The notes under the pieces are model-generated. The model was not told the DNA's origin. It searched no databases and worked only from the letters and a program-made list of their open reading frames with translations. A DNA stretch of 64,000 nt. Origin: Arcobacter ellisii (GTDB lineage Bacteria; Campylobacterota; Campylobacteria; Campylobacterales; Arcobacteraceae). The stretch's first letter is position 1, and the number at the start of each line of letters is the position of its first letter. The translations under genes were made by a program, and so were the position numbers. Where the stretch lies: positions 1,426,001 through 1,490,000 of the forward strand of contig NZ_CP032097.1 in assembly GCF_003544915.1 (NCBI RefSeq), written 5' to 3'. Shown in pieces: positions 19,142 to 28,835 of this stretch.

Positions 19142-20956
19142 ATGTCTAAAAAATATATAGATATCATGGACACCACATTTAGAGATGGATTCCAATCTGT
19201 CTTTGGTGGAAGAGTCCTAATGAAAGATTTCTTTCCAGCTGTAGAAGCAGCAAAAGAAGCAGGTATAACTCACTTTGAGTTTGGTGGAGGAGCAAGGTTC
19301 CAATCTTTATTCTTCTATCTACAAGAAAACGCATTTGAAATGATGGATAAATTTAGAGAAATCGTTGGACCAGATGCAAACTTACAAACTTTAGCTAGAG
19401 GTATCAACACAGTAATGCTAGATACTGGTTCTAGAGAATTAATCGACTTACATGCAAAAATGTTTGCAAAACATGGAACAACAACAATCAGAAACTTTGA
19501 TGCATTAAATGATGTTCAAAACCTTGAATATAGTGCTGAATGTATTAAAAAATATGGTCTTAACCATGAAGTAGTTGTTACACTTATGGATTTACCTCCA
19601 GGTTGTACTGGTGCTCATGATGTACCTTTTTATGAAAAAACTTTAAGAAATATTCTTGATAGTGGATTACCATTTGACTCTTTATGCTTTAAAGATGCAT
19701 CAGGTACTTCATCTCCTCAAAAAATCTATGAAACAATCCAAATGGCAAGAAGATTAGTGGGTAATGAAACTCATATTAGACTTCATACTCATGAAACTGC
19801 TGGTGTTTCAGTATCTTGTTATTTAGCAGCTTTAGAAGCTGGAGCTGATGGTATCGATTTAGCTGCCTCTCCTGTTAGTGGTGGAACATCTCAACCAGAT
19901 ATTTTAACTATGCTTCATGCTGTAAAAGGTAAAAACTACGATTTAGGTGGTTTAGAAATTGATAAAATTCTAAAATATCAAGATGTTTTAGCTAACTGCT
20001 TAAAAGATTACTTTATCCCACCAGAAGCTACTCAAGTTTCTCCTTTAATTCCATTCTCTCCAATGCCAGGTGGTGCATTAACTGCAAATACTCAAATGAT
20101 GAGAGATAATGGTACTTTAGATAAATTCCCAGAAGTTATTAAAGCTATGAGAGAAGTTGTTGAAAAAGGTGGATATGGTACATCTGTAACTCCAGTTTCT
20201 CAATTTTATTGGCAACAAGCATACGCAAATGTTATGTTTGGTCCATGGAAACAAATTGCTCCTGGTTATGGGAAAATGGTTTTAGGTTACTTTGGTAAAA
20301 CACCAGTTGAGCCAGATCCAGAAGTTGTAAAACTAGCAGCTGAAAAATTAAAACTTGAACCTACAAAAGAAAATCCTTTGGATATCGCTGATAGAGATGA
20401 AAAGAAAAAAATCTCTGTTTGGAAACAAAGATTAGAGATTGAAGGAATTGAAGCAACAGAAGAAAATATCTTTATTGCTGCTGCTTGTGATGAAAAAGGA
20501 ATTGCATTCTTAAAAGGTGAATCACCTTTAAATGTAAGAAAAAATGATTCTGTTTGTGATAATGATAAAGATTGTAAATTAGGAGAGAATAAAATGGCAA
20601 ATGCTAGTGGAAACTATACTGTTGTAGTTGATGGACAAAGATTTAATGTAACAATTGCTGAAGGAAATGCAGATATTCAAGTAACTCCTGTTGCAAGTTC
20701 TAATTCAGTAGCTTCTTCAACACCTGCTCCTGCTTCAAATGGTGGAACAGAAGTACCAGCAGCTGTAAATGGAGCTGTATGGAAAATTTTAGTAAAAGAA
20801 GGTGATAGAGTTGAAAAAGATCAACAAATTATGATTCTTGAAGCTATGAAAATGGAAATAGATATAACTGCACCAGTTTCTGGAGTTATAACTAAAATTT
20901 TAGTAAATAATGCACAAGCTGTTGATGAAGGACAAACATTAGCCATTATTGGTTAA
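19142..20956 (+). CDS. oadA: Oxaloacetate decarboxylase alpha subunit (carboxyltransferase plus biotin carrier)
   Basis: 604 residues. The N-terminal carboxyltransferase TIM barrel has DTTFRDGFQS at 10-19, CFKDASG near 182 and HTHETAG near 219; the C-terminal biotinyl domain has the biotin lysine at 570 in EAMKMEI, preceded by an Ala/Pro/Ser-rich linker (about 520-540). The enzyme transfers the carboxyl group of oxaloacetate to biotin, which the beta subunit then decarboxylates with sodium export; the same family also supplies pyruvate carboxylase B, so the physiological direction is open. An in-frame ATG at 20594 has a perfect ribosome site and could yield the carrier domain alone. Confidence 0.92.
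   Translation: MSKKYIDIMDTTFRDGFQSVFGGRVLMKDFFPAVEAAKEAGITHFEFGGGARFQSLFFYLQENAFEMMDKFREIVGPDANLQTLARGINTVMLDTGSRELIDLHAKMFAKHGTTTIRNFDALNDVQNLEYSAECIKKYGLNHEVVVTLMDLPPGCTGAHDVPFYEKTLRNILDSGLPFDSLCFKDASGTSSPQKIYETIQMARRLVGNETHIRLHTHETAGVSVSCYLAALEAGADGIDLAASPVSGGTSQPDILTMLHAVKGKNYDLGGLEIDKILKYQDVLANCLKDYFIPPEATQVSPLIPFSPMPGGALTANTQMMRDNGTLDKFPEVIKAMREVVEKGGYGTSVTPVSQFYWQQAYANVMFGPWKQIAPGYGKMVLGYFGKTPVEPDPEVVKLAAEKLKLEPTKENPLDIADRDEKKKISVWKQRLEIEGIEATEENIFIAAACDEKGIAFLKGESPLNVRKNDSVCDNDKDCKLGENKMANASGNYTVVVDGQRFNVTIAEGNADIQVTPVASSNSVASSTPAPASNGGTEVPAAVNGAVWKILVKEGDRVEKDQQIMILEAMKMEIDITAPVSGVITKILVNNAQAVDEGQTLAIIG
20581..20596 (+). promoter_or_regulatory. Internal ribosome site and ATG inside oadA
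   Basis: AGGAGAG at 20581-20587 is followed after six bases by an in-frame ATG (20594). Starting here would give a 120-residue free biotin carrier (codons 485-604), beginning just before the biotinyl domain. It may also be a relic of a gene fusion. Confidence 0.45.
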
Positions 20957-20973
20957 TAATTTGAGGGTAATTA

Positions 20974-22299
20974 ATGAAAAAAAATATATTAATAGCTATT
21001 TTTCTTCTATTTAGTGCTTTTGCACTAAATAGTTTTGCTTCAACACCTGCTGTTGAAACACCAACAGAAGAAAAACAGCCTTATCATTCAAAAACAATGG
21101 GTGAACTAGTTGATTCGTTTTATGCAACAACTGGTATTAAAGCCTTGTTTGAACCACAAGTTGGTGTATTAGATTCACATGGAAAAGAGATGACATTCTT
21201 TGCTCAAGGGTATGGAAGAATCATCATGATTTTCATCTGTTTCTTATTATTTTATTTAGCAATTAAAAAAGGGTTTGAACCATTACTATTAATTCCTATT
21301 GGATTTGGTGGATTATTAGCAAATATACCAATAGCAAATATGGCAGGACCAGATGGAATGCTAGGAATTATTTATAGTATGGGTATTACAAATCAGTTTT
21401 TCCCATTATTAATTTTTATGGGTGTTGGAGCTATGACAGACTTTGGTCCATTATTAGCTAATCCAAAAACTGCATTACTTGGTGGTGCTGCACAATTTGG
21501 AATCTTTGGATCACTTGTTGGTGCAGTATTATTAGCACAATTTGTTCCAGGGATTAACTTTACATTAGAACAAGCTGCTGCAATTTCAATCATTGGTGGA
21601 GCTGATGGTCCAACATCAATTTTCGTTGCATCAAAACTTGCACCTGAATTACTTGGAGCTATTGCCGTTGCTGCTTATTCATATATGGCATTAGTACCAC
21701 TAATTCAACCACCAATTATGAGAGTATTAACTACTCAAAATGAGAGAAAAATAAAAATGTCTACACTTAGAAAAGTATCTAAGTTAGAAAAAATTGTTTT
21801 CCCATTAGTAGTATTATCATTAACTTTATTAATTTTACCAGATGCTGCACCATTAATTGGAGCATTATGTTTTGGGAATTTTGCAAGGGAATCAGGAGTT
21901 GTTGATAGACTTTCTGATACAATGCAAAATGCATTAATTAATATTGTAACAATATTTTTAGGATTAGGTGTTGGTTCAAAACTAGCATCAGAGCAATTTT
22001 TAGTAGCAGAGACTTTAGGAATTATGGCAATAGGTCTTTTAGCGTTTGCTGCAGGAACTGCAATGGGTGTAATAATGGCTAAAATAATGAATTTAGTAAG
22101 TTCAAAAGATAGTCAAATAAATCCTTTAATTGGAGCAGCAGGAGTATCTGCTGTGCCAATGGCAGCAAGGGTTGTTAGTAAAGAAGGTCAACTTTATGAC
22201 AAATCGAACATTTTATTAATGCATGCGATGGGTCCTAATGTGGCTGGTGTTATTGGTTCAGCAGTTGCTGCTGGTGTCCTTTTATCGATATTTAAATAA
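20974..22299 (+). CDS. oadB: Oxaloacetate decarboxylase beta subunit (sodium pump)
   Basis: A 441-residue integral membrane protein that decarboxylates carboxybiotin and exports sodium. An N-terminal signal-like helix and a polar stretch (about 25-70, rich in Glu/Pro) precede the first of roughly nine to eleven membrane spans. Family motifs: [18 protein letters not shown] near 113, [13 protein letters not shown] near 152, [16 protein letters not shown] near 204 and NVAGVIGSA near the end. GAGGG precedes the start. Downstream of oadA by 17 bases. Confidence 0.93.
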   Translation: MKKNILIAIFLLFSAFALNSFASTPAVETPTEEKQPYHSKTMGELVDSFYATTGIKALFEPQVGVLDSHGKEMTFFAQGYGRIIMIFICFLLFYLAIKKGFEPLLLIPIGFGGLLANIPIANMAGPDGMLGIIYSMGITNQFFPLLIFMGVGAMTDFGPLLANPKTALLGGAAQFGIFGSLVGAVLLAQFVPGINFTLEQAAAISIIGGADGPTSIFVASKLAPELLGAIAVAAYSYMALVPLIQPPIMRVLTTQNERKIKMSTLRKVSKLEKIVFPLVVLSLTLLILPDAAPLIGALCFGNFARESGVVDRLSDTMQNALINIVTIFLGLGVGSKLASEQFLVAETLGIMAIGLLAFAAGTAMGVIMAKIMNLVSSKDSQINPLIGAAGVSAVPMAARVVSKEGQLYDKSNILLMHAMGPNVAGVIGSAVAAGVLLSIFK

Positions 22300-22328
22300 T
22301 TAAAATTAACAAGTAGGAAAGTTAAATT

Positions 22329-23909
22329 ATGTCTGAAATTAAAGACTCATTAGGTTTAGAAAACGTTGGAATTGTAAAAAGAAATTTAGATGTAGATTCA
22401 TTAATCAAATATGCAGTAGAAAATGAAGGTGCTAAAGTATCTTCAACTGGTGCTTTAATGATTGATACTGGTATATTTACAGGAAGAAGTCCTAAAGATA
22501 AATTTTTTGTAAATCAAGATCCATCAAATAAATATATTGCATGGGGTGATATTAACCACAAAGTTTCTAAAGAAGTTTATGAAGATTTATTAAAGAATTC
22601 TAAAAAACAATTAAGTAATAAAGATATTTTTGTTACTGATGTTTACTGTGGTGCATCTCTTGATTCAAGAAAATCAGTTAGATTTATAACTGAAGTTGCA
22701 TGGCAAGCACATTTTATTCAAAATATGTTTATTGTTCCTCAAACGCAAGAAGAGTTAGATAATTTTAAACCTGATTTTACAATCTATAATTCTTGTAAAA
22801 CAGTAGATATGGCTTATGTTAGTCATGGTTTACACTCAGAAGTTTATGTAATATTTAATGTAGAAGAAAATACAGCAATTATTGGTGGAACTTGGTATGC
22901 AGGTGAAATGAAAAAAGGTGTATTCTCAATGATGAATTACTGGCTTCCTTTAGAAGGAAAATTACCTATGCATTGTTCTGCAAATATTGGTAAAGATGGA
23001 GATACTGCTTTATTCTTCGGATTATCAGGAACAGGAAAAACTACACTTTCAACTGACCCAAATAGAGCTTTAATTGGTGATGATGAGCATGGTTGGGATG
23101 ATGAAGGAATTTTTAACTTTGAAGGTGGTTGTTACGCAAAAGTTATTAATCTTGATAAATCTAGTGAACCTGAAATTTTTAATGCTATAAAAAAAGGTGC
23201 TATTTTAGAAAATGTAGTAGCTGATGAAAATGGTGTTGTAGATTATACTGATGGTTCAAAAACTGAAAATACAAGAGTTTCTTATCCATTAGATCATATC
23301 CCAAATCATACTCCAGATATGAGAGGTGGTCATCCAAAAAATATAATTTTCTTATGTGCTGATGCATTTGGTGTTTTACCTCCAGTTGCAAAACTAGATA
23401 AACAACAAGCTATGTATTATTTCTTAAGTGGTTATACAGCAAAAGTTGCAGGAACAGAAAGAGGAATTACTGAACCAATAGCTACATTCTCTTCATGTTT
23501 TGGGGAAGCCTTTTTACCATTAAATCCTACAGTTTATGCAGAATTATTAGGTAAAAAAATAGATAAACATAATGTAAATGTTTATTTAGTAAATACAGGA
23601 TGGACAGGTGGTCCTTATGGTGTTGGAAAAAGAATGAGTATTAAAAATACTAGAGCTTGTATTAATGCAATATTAGATGGTTCTATTGAAAATTCAGAAT
23701 TTGAAACCCTACCTGTGTTTAATTTAGCTATTCCAAAAACATTAAAAGGTGTTGATACGGAAGTATTAAATCCAAGAAATACTTGGGAAGACAAAGTTTC
23801 TTATGATGAAACTAAAAAGAAATTAGCTTCAATGTATATTACTAACTTTAAAAAATACTTAACTTTAGAAAGTGAATATGATTTCACAGCTGCAGGACCA
23901 GTTTTATAA
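22329..23909 (+). CDS. pckA: Phosphoenolpyruvate carboxykinase (ATP)
   Basis: Converts oxaloacetate to PEP with ATP. The kinase P-loop [11 protein letters not shown] is near residue 234, followed by LIGDDEHGW (metal-binding Asp) and [17 protein letters not shown] near 52 and the Arg/Lys-rich substrate site [15 protein letters not shown] near 425 are also present. 526 residues is standard. With OadGAB upstream, this forms a control point between C4 acids, pyruvate and PEP. A strong terminator follows. Confidence 0.96.
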   Translation: MSEIKDSLGLENVGIVKRNLDVDSLIKYAVENEGAKVSSTGALMIDTGIFTGRSPKDKFFVNQDPSNKYIAWGDINHKVSKEVYEDLLKNSKKQLSNKDIFVTDVYCGASLDSRKSVRFITEVAWQAHFIQNMFIVPQTQEELDNFKPDFTIYNSCKTVDMAYVSHGLHSEVYVIFNVEENTAIIGGTWYAGEMKKGVFSMMNYWLPLEGKLPMHCSANIGKDGDTALFFGLSGTGKTTLSTDPNRALIGDDEHGWDDEGIFNFEGGCYAKVINLDKSSEPEIFNAIKKGAILENVVADENGVVDYTDGSKTENTRVSYPLDHIPNHTPDMRGGHPKNIIFLCADAFGVLPPVAKLDKQQAMYYFLSGYTAKVAGTERGITEPIATFSSCFGEAFLPLNPTVYAELLGKKIDKHNVNVYLVNTGWTGGPYGVGKRMSIKNTRACINAILDGSIENSEFETLPVFNLAIPKTLKGVDTEVLNPRNTWEDKVSYDETKKKLASMYITNFKKYLTLESEYDFTAAGPVL

Positions 23910-23942
23910 GTTATAATTCTCCTAGAAAAAATAAAAACTGTT

Positions 23943-23973
23943 GAAAGAGTGATAATATCACTCTTTCCTTTTA
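23943..23973 (+). terminator. Rho-independent terminator after pckA
   Basis: Eleven-bp stem GAAAGAGTGAT / ATCACTCTTTC with a three-base loop, followed by CCTTTTAATT, 33 bases after the pckA stop. Confidence 0.75.
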
Positions 23974-23993
23974 ATTAAAAATGGGAGAAACTC

Positions 23994-24488
23994 ATGGAAA
24001 TATCTGTTTTTTTAGAAAATATTAAAAAAAATCAAGATGAAGTTGTTTATTATTGTTGTAATCATATACTATCAAAAAAATTTGATGTAAATAAAGATAG
24101 TTTAGAGGATTCTGTCTTAAGAGAGTTATTTGTAGATTATGATAATTTTACAAAAGCATTAAATGATAGTGCAGGTATAATTTATAAAAAATACGAAGCT
24201 GAACTTGATGATGTTTATAAAGAAATTTGTAAAATTTTCAATGAAGACTTTGATAATGCTTATTTATTTAACTACAGATTAACTCGTGTTAAAAATCAAG
24301 AACCTAAACAATTTTTAAATATTGAAGATAAAGATACTCAAGAAACAGTTATTCAAAAATTTGAAGATAAAATAAATGCTATTTTAGAATCAAAATATTA
24401 TAAAGAAAATAAAGAAAAATTAGCTGAATCACTAATTATCCCTCAAAGAACTTTAGAATTAATAAAATCAGCTGCAGGAATTTATTAA
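23994..24488 (+). CDS. Conserved-looking cytoplasmic protein, function unknown
   Basis: A 164-residue acidic, mostly helical protein with no signal or membrane segment; GGGAG lies nine bases before the ATG. Two cysteines occur in YYCCNHIL near 21. I do not recognise a domain. It is a single-gene unit between the pckA terminator and a second terminator shared with ribB. Confidence 0.65.
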   Translation: MEISVFLENIKKNQDEVVYYCCNHILSKKFDVNKDSLEDSVLRELFVDYDNFTKALNDSAGIIYKKYEAELDDVYKEICKIFNEDFDNAYLFNYRLTRVKNQEPKQFLNIEDKDTQETVIQKFEDKINAILESKYYKENKEKLAESLIIPQRTLELIKSAAGIY

Positions 24489-24489
24489 T

Positions 24490-24515
24490 AAATAGAGTGT
24501 TTTAACACTCTATTT
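24490..24515. terminator. Bidirectional terminator between the 164-aa gene and ribB
   Basis: A perfect AT-flanked palindrome centred on GAGTGTTTTAACACTC with T runs on both sides after the stem, overlapping the end of ribB. It ends convergent transcripts. Confidence 0.75.
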
Positions 24516-25533
24516 GTATCTCCTCTACAATTTCCAAACCAAAGCCTTGTAATCCCACAAAAGAGTGTTTACCTCCACTTGTCATAAGTTTAATTTGTTT
24601 AATATTTAAAGAATTTAAGATTTGAGCCCCTATTCCGTAATCTTTTTGTGTCTCTTTTTTTCTCATTTCATCACTTAAGAAAATTAAAACTCCACCTTTT
24701 GCTTGTAAGAAATTTATTGTTTTAAGCATTGATTGTAACTTTTCATCATTTAAGAATAATTCAATATCTGGAACTATTGTATGAAATTTTATATGACTTA
24801 CTTGTTTTATATCACCAAAAATAATTGCTGTATGTATATTTCCTAAATGGTCTTTAAACTCTTTTTGTAAGGTATCAGTTGAAAAAAACTTTTTATTAAC
24901 ACTTGAAATTTCTTCAACTAATTTTTCATGTGATAATCTATATTCAACTAAATCAGATATATATATTTGTTTTAAATCATATTTTTGTGCAAAAATATCT
25001 AAATCATCACGTCTTGCCATTGTTCCATCTTCTTTCATAATTTCACAAATAACGGCTTCACCATTTAGTCCTGCTAATTTACATAAATCTACACTTCCCT
25101 CTGTATGTCCAGTTCTTACTAAAACACCACCATCTTTTGCAATTAATGGAAATATATGACCTGGTCTTACTAATTCTAAAGGATTTGAAATAGGATTTGA
25201 TAAAATTTTTATAGTATCATCTCTCTCTTTTGCACTAATTCCTGTACTTGCATCAGCTGCATCAACAGAAACCGTAAAAGCAGTTTCATAAGATGAAGTA
25301 TTAGAACTAACCATTGGATTTAATTGTAATCTATTTGCTGTTTCTTTTGTAACAGATACACAAATCAAACCTTTTGCATGTGTAGCCATAAAATTAACTT
25401 TTTCAGGACTACTTAAAGGAGCAGCATAAACTAAATCACCCTCATTTTCCCTATCCTCATCATCCAACATAATTACCATATTACCTTTTTGAATCTCTTT
25501 TATAGCTTCTTGTACTCTTTGTATTGCATTCAT
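24502..25533 (-). CDS. ribB: 3,4-dihydroxy-2-butanone 4-phosphate synthase with degenerate RibA-like C-terminus
   Basis: The N-terminal 200 residues are RibB, which makes the four-carbon precursor of riboflavin: MVIMLDDEDRENEGDLVYAA at about 19-38, ATHAKGLICVSVT, and GHTEGSVDLCKLAGL near 150. The C-terminal 140 residues are GTP cyclohydrolase II-like in length and fold region but lack the zinc cysteines and the R-HSECLTGD-type signature, so cyclohydrolase activity is not expected. A complete separate RibA lies at 44520-45095, which fits. Degenerate RibBA proteins of this kind are known in Campylobacterota. Confidence 0.9.
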   Translation of the reverse strand: MNAIQRVQEAIKEIQKGNMVIMLDDEDRENEGDLVYAAPLSSPEKVNFMATHAKGLICVSVTKETANRLQLNPMVSSNTSSYETAFTVSVDAADASTGISAKERDDTIKILSNPISNPLELVRPGHIFPLIAKDGGVLVRTGHTEGSVDLCKLAGLNGEAVICEIMKEDGTMARRDDLDIFAQKYDLKQIYISDLVEYRLSHEKLVEEISSVNKKFFSTDTLQKEFKDHLGNIHTAIIFGDIKQVSHIKFHTIVPDIELFLNDEKLQSMLKTINFLQAKGGVLIFLSDEMRKKETQKDYGIGAQILNSLNIKQIKLMTSGGKHSFVGLQGFGLEIVEEIQIEC

Positions 25534-25606
25534 ATTACTTCTTTATAATTAATTATTTTTTATTCAATTATTATATCAAAAAATCCAAAATTTAATCTAA
25601 AAAGGG

Positions 25607-25635
25607 TTGACAACCAATTGTTATTTAACTATAAT
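25607..25635 (+). promoter_or_regulatory. Sigma-70 promoter of the tRNA cluster
   Basis: TTGACA (25607-25612) and TATAAT (25630-25635) with an exact 17-base spacer, 17 bases before tRNA-Gln. A consensus match of this quality is unusual in this AT-rich genome, whose promoters often lack a clear -35 box. Confidence 0.85.
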
Positions 25636-25652
25636 TCCATCACTTAAAAGCT

Positions 25653-25727
25653 TGGGGTATCGCCAAGTGGTAAGGCAACGGTTTTTGGTACCGTCATTCG
25701 AAGGTTCGAATCCTTCTACCCCATCCA
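25653..25727 (+). tRNA. tRNA-Gln (TTG)
   Basis: Complete cloverleaf: acceptor TGGGGTA / TACCCCA, anticodon stem ACGGT/ACCGT with loop TTTTGGT giving anticodon TTG, T-arm GGTTCGAATCC and encoded CCA. First gene behind the strong promoter. Confidence 0.96.
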
Positions 25728-25746
25728 CAAATTGATACAAAAATAC

Positions 25747-25828
<82 letters not shown>

Positions 25829-25847
25829 ATCATAATAAAATCTTATA

Positions 25848-25991
25848 TTATTTCAATCCTAAATGACCTTTTATATAGCTAATCTCTTTTAAACTATAAA
25901 ATATATATTTAAAAAGTGGAACAATAGCCACACTATTCATCAAAATAAACAATTGTGTTAATAATTCGATTGTATCTTTATCTAATGTCAT
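25848..25991 (-). CDS. 47-residue membrane protein at the left end of the element
   Basis: ATG preceded by AAAGAGGTG; encodes a short protein with one long hydrophobic segment (about 10-35, LLTQLFILMNSVAIVPLF). Last gene of the leftward operon, 11 bases after the collagen-like gene. Possible holin or virion membrane peptide; size and topology are the only evidence. Confidence 0.55.
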   Translation of the reverse strand: MTLDKDTIELLTQLFILMNSVAIVPLFKYIFYSLKEISYIKGHLGLK

Positions 25992-26002
25992 ATAACACCT
26001 CT

Positions 26003-27358
26003 TTAATTTGCTGGAGGAATTAAATCTGAAACATCATTAACAAATGTATCATATTCAGTTATATTAAAATCAAGTAATCTATGAGCACCAGTTAGTAAAC
26101 CACTTTCTAAAATTGAAACGTTTGAGATATCAGCAGAATGACCACTTTTTAACGTAATTAAAATATTTTCAATATAGTAAGAGGCATTTATATTTCTATC
26201 TGCAATAATTAATAATTGACCATTAATAACAGCAATATAAGCTTTTAATTCATTTGCAACAGTTGAAGCTAAATTATCATAATTAGCGAAAGAACTACCA
26301 AGATTTTCCATATATTCTACATTTATAGCATTTAATGCAGTTGGATAAGTTGTTGAACTATCTAAAATATAAGTAAAAGTTTCATAAGATTCAGGAGCAT
26401 TTAAAACACTTAAATCAGTTGAAACCTCTAAAGGGTTGTAAGATTTTACAACTTTATAATCTATTTTTTCGATATCTGCAACATTAAGTGATAAATTAGT
26501 AACTAACATATTATAATCATTAATTTGGCTAGTTCTAAGAACTCTAATTAAAAGTTCATTATCACTTAATTTATTAAATGAATAAATTGAATTTTCAATC
26601 TCAAAAGGATTTATAAAATCTGTTGTTGGTGTTTCAGGTGTTGTTGGTGTAGAACCTGAATTATTTTCAAGATTAGCAATTCTTTGTAATAAATCTGTAA
26701 AAGTTGAAGATTGAAAAACAAAAGTAACTATTTTATTCTTTTGAACCGTATCTAAAGTATCAAAATCAAAAATTGCACTTTCTGCGTCTTGACCGTCTAT
26801 ACCTTTTAAACTTTCTAACCATTCAGGCTCTGAACCTTCAAAACCATTATTTTTTGCTATTTCATAAGCACTTAATCCGTTTTGACCATCTACACCATCA
26901 TTTCCATTTAAACCGTTTTGACCTTTTAAACTTTCTAACCATTCAGGCTCTGAACCTTCAAAACCATTATTTTTTGCTATTTCATAAGCACTTAATCCAT
27001 TTTGACCATCTACACCATCATTTCCATTTAAACCATTTTGACCTTTTAAAGAGTCTTTTTGCTCTTGTGTTAATGAATCAAAACTAACTAATAAATGAGA
27101 TAAATCAAGATTAGCAACCTTTTCATCAAATTCAGCAAATTTAACATCATATTGGGCTTTTAAACCTTTTAATTCTGCAAGTGTGTAAATTGTTGATGAA
27201 TTTGAAAGATTAGCTAATACGTTATACATTTGTGTAATCTCTGTATCAAATTCTTTTCTTTGTTCGTGTGTTAGTGAATCATCATCAACAATAATTTTAT
27301 ATTTTTGAGCTTGAATTTTTAAAGTTTCTAATAATAAATTTAAAATTTCATTTTCCAT
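26003..27358 (-). CDS. Collagen-like repeat protein, possible spike or fibre
   Basis: 451 residues with AAGGA before the ATG and no signal peptide. After a helical N-terminus (about 1-100) there are two almost identical 40-residue tandem repeats (about 107-186) made of Gly-x-y triplets (GQNGLNGNDGVDG) followed by SAYEIAKNNGFEGSEPEWLE. This repeat type is common in phage receptor-binding fibres and bacterial surface proteins, where it trimerises. A Pro/Thr-rich linker (TPTTPETPT near 240) leads to a beta-rich C-terminal domain that could bind a receptor. Position with other possible virion genes supports a spike role, which remains inferred. Confidence 0.7.
   Translation of the reverse strand: MENEILNLLLETLKIQAQKYKIIVDDDSLTHEQRKEFDTEITQMYNVLANLSNSSTIYTLAELKGLKAQYDVKFAEFDEKVANLDLSHLLVSFDSLTQEQKDSLKGQNGLNGNDGVDGQNGLSAYEIAKNNGFEGSEPEWLESLKGQNGLNGNDGVDGQNGLSAYEIAKNNGFEGSEPEWLESLKGIDGQDAESAIFDFDTLDTVQKNKIVTFVFQSSTFTDLLQRIANLENNSGSTPTTPETPTTDFINPFEIENSIYSFNKLSDNELLIRVLRTSQINDYNMLVTNLSLNVADIEKIDYKVVKSYNPLEVSTDLSVLNAPESYETFTYILDSSTTYPTALNAINVEYMENLGSSFANYDNLASTVANELKAYIAVINGQLLIIADRNINASYYIENILITLKSGHSADISNVSILESGLLTGAHRLLDFNITEYDTFVNDVSDLIPPAN
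26801..27040 (-). repeat. Two tandem 120-bp repeats coding the collagen-like units
   Basis: Copies at 26801-26920 and 26921-27040 differ at only two positions (CCGTTTTG versus CCATTTTG, twice). The near-identity implies recent duplication or active copy-number change. Confidence 0.9.
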
Positions 27359-27388
27359 ATTTTTTTCCTTATGTATTTATTTTATAAA

Positions 27389-27421
27389 TAAAAAAAGGGA
27401 ATAGTGTAAAACTACTCCCTT
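27389..27421 (-). terminator. Terminator after the 135-aa gene
   Basis: On the minus strand: AAGGGA-TAGT stem closed by ACTA-TCCCTT with one mismatch and a five-base loop, followed by a run of T residues. It sets the 135-residue gene off from the collagen-like gene. Confidence 0.7.
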
Positions 27422-27452
27422 AATTTAAACCAGCAACAATAATTTTAATAAA

Positions 27453-27860
27453 TTAAAGTTTTCTAATGTCACCTGTATCAATTGATACATCTTGAGGTTT
27501 AGCTGCTAAAAACTCTGTTGCAGCAAATGGTTTGATAGTTGCTTTTAATGTTTCCGCTAACTCATTTACATTTACAGAAGATTTAAAAACAAGAGGTCTA
27601 TTGAATGCACTAATATAAACAGTTTCAGCACCTTTATGTCTCATTTTGATTGAATCAGCAGTAACAAAAGAAGTAGAAGCAGAATTTGTACCAGCACTTA
27701 AAGTTAAATTTTGTTCATAAACTTCAACAATTCCGTCTAAAGCATTAACTAAAACCGATAACTCTGTTTCATCATCACAAGGAACAGTAATAGTTGCAGT
27801 TTTTTCCGCTTTTCCGTTATGTGCAATTGTTTGTTTTACAATATATTTTTTTGAAGCCAT
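27453..27860 (-). CDS. 135-residue protein, candidate abundant virion protein
   Basis: Has a very strong ribosome site (AAGGAG, eight bases before ATG), its own downstream terminator and an upstream 177-base gap, so it forms a separate, probably highly expressed unit within the leftward operon. The protein is alanine/threonine-rich, predicted beta-rich, with no signal peptide or membrane span (IAHNGKAEKTATITVPCDD; SAFNRPLVFKSSVN). I do not recognise it. Base composition is a little less AT-biased than its neighbours, as often seen in abundant proteins. A coat or minor capsid role is inference. Confidence 0.6.
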   Translation of the reverse strand: MASKKYIVKQTIAHNGKAEKTATITVPCDDETELSVLVNALDGIVEVYEQNLTLSAGTNSASTSFVTADSIKMRHKGAETVYISAFNRPLVFKSSVNVNELAETLKATIKPFAATEFLAAKPQDVSIDTGDIRKL

Positions 27861-28037
27861 TTTTTTCTCCTTAATTTTATTTTTTATTACTTGGCTTTGT
27901 AATAAGTAATGAAATTATTTAAAAAATAAAAAATTAAATCAATAGACATAAATTAATAAAAAAACCTCGATTTTATGGTAGTTGATTTTTAATTTTATGC
28001 AATATAACAATTTGTATAACTAAATAATGTTGTTGTT

Positions 28038-28769
28038 TTAGTATTTTAAAGTTAATTTTATTTTATCTCTATCAATATTTTTATTATTCAAAGTCAAATT
28101 TTGAACAATTAAATCTTTAAAAATTTCAGGTTTAAAGTTTTTATTTAATTTTGGTACAAAACTAGAAAATTGATATTTATCATCATAAATATAAAATGAA
28201 CAACGTTTAACATAATCTCCTTCATCTTTTTTAACTGTTGTATCTAAATGAACATATTTTCTAATTTCTAATAATTCTCCATCAATAGTTGACTCAAAAA
28301 AATCTTTAACTTTTTGGTAAGAATCTGAATAAAACTCTTCGACATAAGTTTTTGAATTTCTTTGATATTGTACTTGATATAAAAAATCAATATTTTCATC
28401 TTTTGCAATTTCATTATAAAAACTAATATCATAAAATCCAATAATAGGCTCATTGATAATAAATAGTTTTTTATAAGCTGTTTCTAGCTGTTCTTGTGTA
28501 ATTGATTTTTTTACATTATATAAAGTAAACTGTTTTGAATAATTTTTACTATATGCAAAAATGATTACTTTATGATAAGCAAGACTTTCAACAAATGGAG
28601 GTTTAGAAACATAATTAACATTATAATTCTTTGAATATACAACCTCTTTAATATTTCTTACGATTGCAGTCGAAAGAGTAGTTAAAAAACTTAACACTTT
28701 ACTTTTAGAAGATGATTCAAGATAAAAAGTATCTGCCCTTCCCTGACTCATTGTAATATGAAAAAACAT
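28038..28769 (-). CDS. Element protein of unknown function, 243 aa
   Basis: Starts at ATG with AAGGA nine bases upstream. Soluble, aromatic-rich and lysine-rich (YSKNYNVNYVSKPPF; YLYQVQYQRNSKTYVEEF), no signal, membrane span or P-loop. A nested hairpin lies between this gene and the next one upstream. Unrecognised; it sits among possible structural genes. Confidence 0.6.
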   Translation of the reverse strand: MFFHITMSQGRADTFYLESSSKSKVLSFLTTLSTAIVRNIKEVVYSKNYNVNYVSKPPFVESLAYHKVIIFAYSKNYSKQFTLYNVKKSITQEQLETAYKKLFIINEPIIGFYDISFYNEIAKDENIDFLYQVQYQRNSKTYVEEFYSDSYQKVKDFFESTIDGELLEIRKYVHLDTTVKKDEGDYVKRCSFYIYDDKYQFSSFVPKLNKNFKPEIFKDLIVQNLTLNNKNIDRDKIKLTLKY

Positions 28770-28801
28770 TTTAATATTTCCTTTTTTATTTTATTTGTTT
28801 T

Positions 28802-28830
28802 TATACATCGGGCTAAAGCCCTAATGTATA
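28802..28830. repeat. Compound hairpin with GGGCTAAAGCCC core, copy 1
   Basis: Inner palindrome GGGC-TAAA-GCCC (28810-28821) enclosed by outer arms TATACAT / ATGTATA. The same core with different, still complementary, outer arms occurs at 35562-35592. Lies between two leftward genes of the element. Confidence 0.75.
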
Positions 28831-28835
28831 TTTGT

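Noticed and set aside
26801-27040. Possible CRISPR-like direct repeats
   Set aside because: The units are 120 bp, contiguous without spacers, and in frame with a protein repeat.
26773-27087. 104-residue plus-strand ORF with repeated His/Leu/Phe-rich units
   Set aside because: It is the antisense of the tandem repeats in the collagen-like gene; its repeats come from the opposite strand and it has no ribosome site.
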